A DNA stretch of 27,238 bases, from positions 1 to 27,238 of the forward strand of contig DASXXM010000310.1 of assembly GCA_036503065.1 (NCBI GenBank), written 5' to 3'. Source of the stretch: DATEPR01 sp036503065. Lineage in GTDB: Bacteria; Actinomycetota; Actinomycetes; Mycobacteriales; Pseudonocardiaceae. Positions 21,362 to 27,238 of the stretch are shown piece after piece; position 1 is the stretch's first letter, and the number at the start of each line of letters is the position of its first letter. The position numbers and the translations under genes are program-made. The notes beneath the pieces are model-generated. The model searched no databases. It was not told the origin of the DNA and saw only the letters and a list, made by a program, of their open reading frames with translations.

Positions 21362-24106
21362 ATGTCGAAGTGGTGGAAGGTCGGTGCGGTCGCTGTCGGC
21401 CTGTTAACTGTTGGCACGCTGGTGGGGACTTCCCTGGCCAGTGCCCAGGCCGGAGCACGCCCGACGTCCGGGCCCGGTTCATGCACGCTGAAGGGATGGA
21501 ATCCGGCTACCGATCCGCAGAACGCCAAGAACCTGCCAATCGGCCAGCGTCCGCAGACCTACAAACCGGACAACTTCGACTGTAACGGCGCGGTGTTCGC
21601 CGCGCCGGGTGCGGAATTCACGAAGTTCCCGCAGCCCAAGAACTTCACGATCACCAACAAACAGGTCGTGCAGCAGACCGGCGCCACGCGGCAGGTCGTG
21701 TCGAAGCCCACCGCCGCGGTCAATCCGCTGGCGCCGTTCTTCCCGGCGTTTCAGCACTTCGTGGTCATCTACCGGGAGAACCACACCTTCGACGACTACC
21801 TCGGCGACTGCGCGACCACGGTCGTCGCCGGGTGCAACGGCCAGGTGCAGGGCACGAACCACGTCAGCTCCGTACCGAACCTGCACAACCTCGCCAAGAC
21901 CTTCGCCCTGTCCGACTCGTACAGCACCGGCGTGCAGCCACCGTCGGGGCCGAATCACTGGTTCCTGTTCTCCGGCCAGTCGTCATCCAGTTCCCAGCAG
22001 CAGTCCTACCCGTCCGCGACCGGCACCCAGTTCGACCGCTTCCTGCAGAGCTCCAACGGTCCGACGGACGAGGGCACCAACGCGTGCACACCGCCGAAGG
22101 CCACGAGCAGCGGCTCCAGCCCGTACACGTTCGTCATGAACGGCGACTTCTACTGGATGCTCAACAGCGGCAGTGGCTACTGGAAGAACCCGGCCACCGG
22201 CGGCAAGGTCGAACAGCTGCCGCCGAACCGTCCCGGCACGAACATTCCAGAGGAACTCCACTACAACGAGTTCACCTGCTCGAACCAGAGCATCCCGGAC
22301 AGCACCGTGGCCAATGACTACATCAACTTCGTCAACACCAACGGGCTGCCGGCGTACAACTACGTCGAGCTGTTCAACGACCACCCGGGCACGTTCCAGG
22401 ACATCCAGGGCAACGACACCGCGACGAACAACATCGTCAGCTCCATCATGGGCAACGCGTTGTACAAGAACAACACGCTGATCATCATCACCGAGGACGA
22501 CACCCAGAACGGCAACAACGGCCCGGACCACGTCAGCAACACCTTCCGCGTGCCGCTGGTCGTCGTCGGGCCGCCGTCGATGGTCAAGCAGCACTTCGTG
22601 AGCCACGTCGCGTACACCACCGGCAACGTGCTCGCGGCGATGGAACGCACGATGCAGAACGTGAAGTCGGGCATCATCGACCCGAACGACAACCTCGGCC
22701 TGGCAACGTTCCCGATGACCACGGCCGACCAGGCCGCGCTCGGCGACCCGCTCGAGGACTTCTGGGTCCAGGGCAGCACGCCACTGTCGGCCGTCGCCAC
22801 GGGTTCGCCGACGAACGGCAACGCGCCGCTGACGGAGAACTTCACCGGCTCGGCCACCGGTGGCACCGCGCCCTACACCTTCAGTTGGAACTTCGGTGAC
22901 GGCACCACCAGCACGGCCCAGAGCCCCAGCCACACCTATAACTCCGCGGGCACGTTCACCGCGACGCTGACCGTGACCGACAGTTCCTCGCCGGCCAAGA
23001 CGGCCACGTCACAGGTGACCACCACGGTCAGCGCCGTCGGCAACCCGCTCGCGGCCGCCGCATCGGCCACGCCGACGTCCGGCCAGATTCCGCTGACCGT
23101 CGCGTTCTCCGGCACCGGAACCGGAGGTACGCCGCCCTACACCTTCAGTTGGAACTTCGGTGACGGCACCACCAGCACGGCCCAGAACCCCAGCCACACC
23201 TACGGCACCGCGGGCACGTTCACCGCGACGCTGACCGTGACCGACAGCGCCGCGAAGACCGCATCGTCGACCGTGACGGTCACGGCCTCGCCGATCGCCA
23301 CGACGGTGCCCGGCGCGCCGACCGGCCTGACCGCGACAGCGGGAACCGGCCAGGTCTCACTGAGCTGGACACCCCCGGCCAGCGACGGTGGCGAGAACAT
23401 CAACAGCTACCACGTCTACCGCAGCACATCGGCCGGCACCGAAACCCTGCTCACCAGCGGCGGATGCAGTGGGCTTGGCGCCGTCACAACCTGTACGGAC
23501 AGCGGACTCACCGCGGGCCAGACGTACTTCTACAGGGTGACGGCCGTCAACCCGGTCGGTGAAGGCCCACAGGGCAACGAAACGAGCGCCACCCCGACCG
23601 GCGGCGGCTGCACCGCACAGCAACTGCTCGGCAACCCCGGCTTCGAGAACGGCGTCGGCAACCCCGCGCCGTGGACGGTCACCTCGACGCACACGCCGCT
23701 GGACGTGATCAGCAACAGCAGCCTCGAACCGCCGCATTCCGGCACATTCGACGCCTGGATGGACGGGTGGGGCAAGACCACCACCGACACTCTCGCCCAG
23801 ACGGTCACGCTGCCCAGCGGTTGCACGAACTACAATTTCGCCTTCTGGCTGCACATCAACACGGCGGAAACATCGACGACGACCGCATTCGACACGCTCA
23901 AGGTGCAGGTCCTCAACAGCTCCGGCACCGTACTGAGCACCCTGGCGACGTACTCCAACCTCAACCACAACACCGGCTACACGCAGCACTCGTTCAGCCT
24001 GGCCGCCTTTGCCGGGCAAGCGGTGACGCTGAAGTTCACCGGCGCCGAGGATTTCGAACTGCAGACGTCGTTCGTGGTCGACGACACGGCGCTCAATGTC
24101 AGCTAA
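21362..24106 (+). CDS. Secreted phosphoesterase with two PKD, one Fn3 and a C-terminal binding-like domain
   Basis: The 914-residue product starts at ATG 21362, placed 6 nt after GGGAGGG. Residues 1-30 form a signal peptide with likely cleavage after ASAQA. The catalytic domain (about 45-470) belongs to the phosphoesterase family that includes acid phosphatases and phospholipase C-like enzymes (alkaline phosphatase superfamily). Motifs are FVVIYRENHTFDDYLG (about 132-147), GVQPPSGPNHWFLFSG, and ITEDDTQNGNNGPDHVSNTF, with Asp/His ligands expected to bind metal. Two PKD domains follow (about 475-560 and 562-645, each with WNFGDGTTST), then an Fn3 domain (about 649-746) and a beta-rich C-terminal domain (about 750-914) with a LLGNPGFENG start typical of carbohydrate-binding-like modules. 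It probably releases phosphate outside the cell while attached to a polymer or wall; the substrate is unknown. A TTA codon at residue 15 (21404-21406) suggests bldA control. A strong hairpin follows. Confidence 0.9.
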   Translation: MSKWWKVGAVAVGLLTVGTLVGTSLASAQAGARPTSGPGSCTLKGWNPATDPQNAKNLPIGQRPQTYKPDNFDCNGAVFAAPGAEFTKFPQPKNFTITNKQVVQQTGATRQVVSKPTAAVNPLAPFFPAFQHFVVIYRENHTFDDYLGDCATTVVAGCNGQVQGTNHVSSVPNLHNLAKTFALSDSYSTGVQPPSGPNHWFLFSGQSSSSSQQQSYPSATGTQFDRFLQSSNGPTDEGTNACTPPKATSSGSSPYTFVMNGDFYWMLNSGSGYWKNPATGGKVEQLPPNRPGTNIPEELHYNEFTCSNQSIPDSTVANDYINFVNTNGLPAYNYVELFNDHPGTFQDIQGNDTATNNIVSSIMGNALYKNNTLIIITEDDTQNGNNGPDHVSNTFRVPLVVVGPPSMVKQHFVSHVAYTTGNVLAAMERTMQNVKSGIIDPNDNLGLATFPMTTADQAALGDPLEDFWVQGSTPLSAVATGSPTNGNAPLTENFTGSATGGTAPYTFSWNFGDGTTSTAQSPSHTYNSAGTFTATLTVTDSSSPAKTATSQVTTTVSAVGNPLAAAASATPTSGQIPLTVAFSGTGTGGTPPYTFSWNFGDGTTSTAQNPSHTYGTAGTFTATLTVTDSAAKTASSTVTVTASPIATTVPGAPTGLTATAGTGQVSLSWTPPASDGGENINSYHVYRSTSAGTETLLTSGGCSGLGAVTTCTDSGLTAGQTYFYRVTAVNPVGEGPQGNETSATPTGGGCTAQQLLGNPGFENGVGNPAPWTVTSTHTPLDVISNSSLEPPHSGTFDAWMDGWGKTTTDTLAQTVTLPSGCTNYNFAFWLHINTAETSTTTAFDTLKVQVLNSSGTVLSTLATYSNLNHNTGYTQHSFSLAAFAGQAVTLKFTGAEDFELQTSFVVDDTALNVS
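22869..23247 (+). repeat. Nearly identical 115-bp direct repeat in the two PKD domains
   Basis: Copies at 22869-22983 and 23133-23247 are both 115 bp long, 264 bp apart start to start, and differ at about five positions by eye. They encode the core of PKD 1 and PKD 2 (PYTFSWNFGDGTTSTAQ onward). The near identity at DNA level points to a recent duplication or gene conversion. Confidence 0.9.
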
Positions 24107-24136
24107 GTCCGCAACCCTGATCGAGTATCCCTGAAA

Positions 24137-24178
24137 GGGCTGGCATTCCCGCCGCAATCGTGGCGGGAATGCCAGCCC
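24137..24178 (+). terminator. Perfect 17-bp hairpin terminator after the phosphoesterase gene
   Basis: GGGCTGGCATTCCCGCC (24137-24153) and its exact reverse complement (24162-24178) flank an 8-nt loop, 30 nt after the stop codon. There is no U-run, as is common in actinomycetes. It separates the phosphoesterase from the ABC genes. Confidence 0.85.
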
Positions 24179-24220
24179 GTACGGGACGGGTTGTCCCACG
24201 CCGCACGTGAGGGAGGGCTG

Positions 24221-25165
24221 ATGGATACGGCGATCGCGGTGAGCGGCCGCGGCATCACCAAGGCTTTCGGCGACGTCGTCGCGCTGGACCATGTCGACGT
24301 GAGCGTTGCGCAGGGTCAGATCCACGGCCTGGTCGGCCCGAACGGTGCCGGCAAAACCACACTTTTGGGCCTGTTGTTGGGCTTGGCCGTCGCGGACGAG
24401 GGTAGCCTGGAGATCTTCGGCGCGCCGGTGGGACGGGAACTGGCCGCGCCGGACGGCGTCTCCGGGTTCGTCGACGGGCCCGGGCTCTACCCCACGCTCA
24501 CCGCGAAGCAGAACCTTGCGACGCTCGCCGCACTGCGCTTCGCCGACCCGCGCACCGCGGGTATCGACGAGGCTCTGGCGCAGGTGGGCCTCGGCGCGGT
24601 CGCCGAGGACAAGGTACGTGGCTTCTCCCTTGGCATGCGCCAGCGGCTGGGGCTGGCCGCGGCGTTGCTGACCAGGCCGCGGCTGCTGGTGCTCGACGAG
24701 CCGTCCAACGGCCTTGACCCGGCGGGCAAGAGACACGTGCACGGTGTCCTACGCCGACTCGCGACCGAAGGCGTCACGGTCATCCTGTCCAGCCATCGGA
24801 TGGACGACCTGGAGGCGTTGTGCTCCGAGGTCACCGTCCTGGCCACCGGGCGCGCGGTGTTCTCCGGCCCGGTGGCGAAGCTCTCCGATGAGGACCGCGA
24901 ACTCGACTACCGGCTGCGCACCTCGGACACGGCCGCCGCGTGCGCCGTCGCGGCCCGGACGCCCGGCGTGCGCGTCATCGACGCCGCCGATGCCGCGGTG
25001 CGACCGGACAGCGACGTGATCGTCGTACGCGCGCGGGTCGCGGCCCTGGACGTACTCGTGACGGAGATCGTGCGGGCGGATATCGCAGTGCGCGAGCTGG
25101 CACCCGTCGTCTCCCCGCTGGAAGTGGCGTTTCTCGCCCTCACCGAACAAGAGGCCGCCCGGTGA
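24221..25165 (+). CDS. ABC transporter ATP-binding protein
   Basis: The 314-residue protein starts at ATG 24221; the preceding GAGGGAGG (24209-24216) favours it over TTG 24191, which lies 30 bp upstream in frame. Motifs are Walker A GPNGAGKT (39-46), ABC signature FSLGMRQ (135-141, with SLGMR in place of LSGGQ as in drug and antibiotic exporters), Walker B LLVLDEP (155-161) and switch His192. The layout matches ATPases of the DrrA/BcrA type that pair with ABC-2 permeases. The C-terminal part (about 215-314) is an accessory domain. The stop overlaps the GTG of the permease gene. Only 42 bp separate this start from the upstream hairpin, so its promoter must overlap that region unless read-through supplies transcription. 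Substrate is unknown. Confidence 0.92.
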   Translation: MDTAIAVSGRGITKAFGDVVALDHVDVSVAQGQIHGLVGPNGAGKTTLLGLLLGLAVADEGSLEIFGAPVGRELAAPDGVSGFVDGPGLYPTLTAKQNLATLAALRFADPRTAGIDEALAQVGLGAVAEDKVRGFSLGMRQRLGLAAALLTRPRLLVLDEPSNGLDPAGKRHVHGVLRRLATEGVTVILSSHRMDDLEALCSEVTVLATGRAVFSGPVAKLSDEDRELDYRLRTSDTAAACAVAARTPGVRVIDAADAAVRPDSDVIVVRARVAALDVLVTEIVRADIAVRELAPVVSPLEVAFLALTEQEAAR

Positions 25166-26520
25166 CCGCCGTCGACACTTCCACTGCCGGGGCCGGGACG
25201 TCCGGCGCGTACCCGGTCCCGGTGGCCCGCATCCTCCGCTTCGAACTGGTCAAGCAGTTCGCCACCTGGCGGGTGCGCCTGCTGGTCCTGCTGTGTTGGC
25301 TCGGTCCGGGTTTGCTGGTCTTCATCGTCGACCAGCAGGGCACCCTGCCCTCGGACACCCTGTTCGGCCGGTGGATGCACGCCACCGGCTGGGCCGGTTC
25401 GCTGGTGGTGCTCGGCGTCGCCGGAACCTGGGTGCTGCCACTGGCCACGTCGGTGGTCGCCGGCGACGTGTTCGCATCGGAGGACCGACTGGGCACCTGG
25501 CGCCACCTGCTCATCACGGTTCGCTCACACCGACGGATCTTCGCGGCCAAAGCCATTGCCAGCGCCATCGTGATCCTGTTCCTGATGGTCGGCATGGCCG
25601 TCTCCAGCGTGGTCGGCGGCGGGTTCGCCGAGGGCGCCCAGCCGTTGGTCGGCCTGGACGGCCATCTGCTCAGCAGCACGGCCGCGGGCGGCAACGTCAC
25701 ACTGGCCTGGCTCCTCGTCCTGGTGCCGACGCTCGCCCTGGCGGCCATCGGGTGGCTCGGCTCCATCGCATTCGGCCGATCCCCGGTGGGCCTGCTGCTG
25801 CCCATGCTCGTCGCCATCGGGATGCAGGTGGCGCAGATGCTGCCGCTGCCTGTCGCGGTGCGCCTTGCGCTGCCTGGTTACGCGTTCATCTCCTGGAACG
25901 GCCTGTTCGCCGATCCTCAGCAACTCGTGCCGCTGCTGGTCGGCACCGGGATCAGCCTGGTATGGGCGGTCGTCGCGACCGCACTGGCCTACGTGTTGTT
26001 CGTCCGCCGCGACTTCACCAACCTCAACAACGACGGCGCCGGACGCAGGCTGCTGCTGCTGGGTGTGCTCCCGCTGGTCGGCCTGCTGGCCGTGACCACC
26101 GGCGTCGTCGCTCTCGCGACCGGCGCGACCGGCTCCGGCATCGACCAGACCAAGGTTCAGCGGTCGATGGCCACGGCGTTCGCGCACCTCTACCGGTACC
26201 AGCAAGCGCAGATGTACCACCCTGCGGTCACCGAGGCGCAGCTGAACACCTCCGCGTTGTGCAGCAAGAGCGATGGGCTCGGCGCACAACAGGGGCCGGG
26301 GAACGACTGGCGCTGCACGGTCTACTGGGACGTCCCCGGTGACAACGTCACCGCCCAGGCCGTCTATCAACTCGATGTCACCGCGACCGGGCGGTACATC
26401 GCAGACGGGGACGGGCCGGTGCAGGTGAACGGCTACTTCCTGATCGTCACTCCGGGAAAGGTCGTGCCGAACCCGTTGTGGCAGTTCGACGGCAACGTCG
26501 ACCTACTCGCCAGCCACTGA
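25162..26520 (+). CDS. ABC-2 type permease with extracytoplasmic C-terminal domain
   Basis: The 452-residue protein starts at GTG 25162, overlapping the ATPase stop (GTGA), and is its membrane partner. About seven hydrophobic segments are visible, from 39-56 (LLVLLCWLGPGLLVFIV) through a last one near 295-320. An EDRLGTWRHLLITVRSHRR stretch after the second helix resembles the cytoplasmic coupling region of ABC-2 permeases. After the last helix, about 125 residues (325-452) form a soluble tail with two cysteines (in SALCSKSD and WRCTVYWD) that could form a disulfide outside the membrane. This tail is not part of the basic ABC-2 fold and may handle substrate or sense a ligand. The exported compound is not predictable. 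Confidence 0.88.
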   Translation: MTAVDTSTAGAGTSGAYPVPVARILRFELVKQFATWRVRLLVLLCWLGPGLLVFIVDQQGTLPSDTLFGRWMHATGWAGSLVVLGVAGTWVLPLATSVVAGDVFASEDRLGTWRHLLITVRSHRRIFAAKAIASAIVILFLMVGMAVSSVVGGGFAEGAQPLVGLDGHLLSSTAAGGNVTLAWLLVLVPTLALAAIGWLGSIAFGRSPVGLLLPMLVAIGMQVAQMLPLPVAVRLALPGYAFISWNGLFADPQQLVPLLVGTGISLVWAVVATALAYVLFVRRDFTNLNNDGAGRRLLLLGVLPLVGLLAVTTGVVALATGATGSGIDQTKVQRSMATAFAHLYRYQQAQMYHPAVTEAQLNTSALCSKSDGLGAQQGPGNDWRCTVYWDVPGDNVTAQAVYQLDVTATGRYIADGDGPVQVNGYFLIVTPGKVVPNPLWQFDGNVDLLASH

Positions 26521-26602
26521 ATCCGGCTCAGAGAACGAGTTGCCGGCGGCCCGGGCCGGGTGCGTCGCCACACGATCACCAGGAAGACCAGCAGTGTTCA
26601 AC

Positions 26603-26618
26603 GCCTGGGTCTCCAGGC
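26603..26618 (+). terminator. Small hairpin downstream of the ABC permease gene
   Basis: GCCTGG and CCAGGC form a 6-bp stem with a 4-nt loop, 82 nt after the permease stop. The 241-bp gap to the leftward UBP zinc-finger gene has no gene that I can support. This may be a shared weak terminator for the converging units. Confidence 0.3.
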
Positions 26619-26761
26619 CCCAGGTGTCCAGCTTGCGCGGGTGCCGGACCAGCGGGGTGCCTCGGCCGAGTCGGAGGCCGGGGCATTGCAGGAGCAGTGA
26701 TCGGGCCGACCGCCGTCATCGCCCGACGAGCACCGCGGTCGCCAATGTGGACGAAGTCCGT

Positions 26762-27106
26762 TCAGTGCACGTGATCTTGCCAGTCGGCCGGTACCCGCTC
26801 CGCCGGTCCCGGGATGGTCTGGGCCAACGGGTGGTGCTGCGGCTGCGCCAGTTCCGGTCCGTCGTAGAACTGTTCGGTCCGATAGTTCCAGAACCACGCC
26901 TCACCCGGCTCGAAGCTGCGGACGAACGGATGCCCGGTCGCGCGTGCGTGCGTGCCGGCGTGCTGTGACGGCGACGAGTCGCAGCATCCGATGTGCCCGC
27001 ACTGCGCGCACCGCCGCAGGTGCACCCACCAACCGCCGGACGCGTCGCACTCGACGCAGCCGGTGCCGCTCGGGGCGACCGAGGGCTCGATTCCTGGCAC
27101 GGTCAT
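26762..27106 (-). CDS. UBP-type zinc-finger protein
   Basis: This small protein of 114 residues carries a ZnF-UBP domain, the fold that in eukaryotes binds ubiquitin C-termini; the bacterial role is not established. Zinc ligand candidates are C17, C20, C33, C36, C41/C42, H49, H53 and H59, arranged as CVEC, then CAQCGHIGCCDSSP, then HAGTHARATGHPF. The typical tail motif FEPGEAWFWNY follows. The ATG at 27106 has AGGAGG (27119-27114) with a 7-nt spacer, and overlaps the stop of the sensor-kinase gene by ATGA, so the two are translationally coupled. In actinobacteria such proteins often sit beside an ATP-binding sensor protein and a thioredoxin-reductase-like flavoprotein (from memory), which suggests a role in redox or stress signalling. 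Confidence 0.88.
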   Translation of the reverse strand: MTVPGIEPSVAPSGTGCVECDASGGWWVHLRRCAQCGHIGCCDSSPSQHAGTHARATGHPFVRSFEPGEAWFWNYRTEQFYDGPELAQPQHHPLAQTIPGPAERVPADWQDHVH

Positions 27107-27238
27107 GACGATGCCTCCTGTCGTGGAACGAACGGAATGCGGACCGAGAACCGGGTGTCACCGGGCACCGACTCGACCGACAGGTCGCCGTGATGCTTGT
27201 CGACCACGATCCGCCACGAGATGTCCAGGCCGAGCCCG
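27103..27238 (-). CDS. Sensor histidine kinase, C-terminal end only
   Basis: Only the last 44 residues are in the window. They contain GLGLDISWRIVVDKHHGDL followed by VESVPGDTRFSVRIPF, the G2 box and final beta strand of a HATPase_c (histidine kinase ATP-binding) domain. The rest of the gene lies to the right. Its TGA overlaps the ATG of the UBP zinc-finger gene. The sensing domain is outside the window. Confidence 0.85.
   Translation of the reverse strand, partial: GLGLDISWRIVVDKHHGDLSVESVPGDTRFSVRIPFVPRQEASS

Noticed and set aside
26521..26761. A minus-strand stretch reading LVRHPRKLDTWGLETQALN downstream of the UBP zinc-finger gene
   Set aside because: It looks partly coding, but has no start or ribosome-binding site, overlaps the permease end and matches no family I know; too weak to call a gene.

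Overview
The window comes from a high-GC Gram-positive bacterium, most likely a filamentous actinomycete of the Pseudonocardiaceae/Streptomyces type. Third codon positions are very GC-rich, GTG starts are common, TTA codons are rare (seen in only two genes), terminators are GC-rich hairpins without U-runs, and the gene families (actinobacterial contractile-injection genes, HAF proteins, PKD/Fn3-tailed phosphoesterases, UBP zinc fingers beside histidine kinases) fit. No RNA gene or CRISPR array was seen.

Region 1 (1-3145, + strand) is the distal end of a phage-tail-like contractile injection system (eCIS) cluster: a 5'-truncated baseplate J-like protein, a tail protein I, and a zinc-ribbon / one-TM / discoidin-like membrane protein. 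The three are translationally coupled or nearly so and end at a hairpin. Region 2 (3439-5331) holds a convergent secreted HAF-repeat protein, an integrase relic that keeps only two ends of the gene, and a long leader with three small inverted repeats.

Region 3 (5332-19721, + strand) dominates the window: a 4289-residue Tc-toxin A-subunit-like protein (VRP1 N-terminus, neuraminidase-like region, helical pore segment, TcB-binding C-terminus). It carries two separate blocks of hemopexin-like repeats, about 25 and about 7-8 units. A 491-residue protein of unknown function follows 44 bp downstream; it is lower in GC, has a Lys/Arg-rich N-terminus and contains a TTA codon. No TcB or TcC gene lies in the window. 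The inferred picture is a receptor-binding, pore-forming translocator plus a candidate cargo, placed beside a contractile injection system.

Region 4 (19722-21361) looks decayed: a GC3-rich in-frame tail after the effector stop, a minus-strand membrane protein split by an apparent one-base frameshift, and an orphan 115-codon frame. Region 5 (21362-24178) is a secreted phosphoesterase with two PKD domains, an Fn3 domain and a C-terminal binding-like domain, followed by a perfect 17-bp hairpin. Region 6 (24221-26520) is an ABC exporter pair (ATPase and a permease with an unusual extracytoplasmic C-terminus). Region 7 (26762-27238, minus strand) is the end of a sensor kinase gene overlapping a small UBP-type zinc-finger protein.
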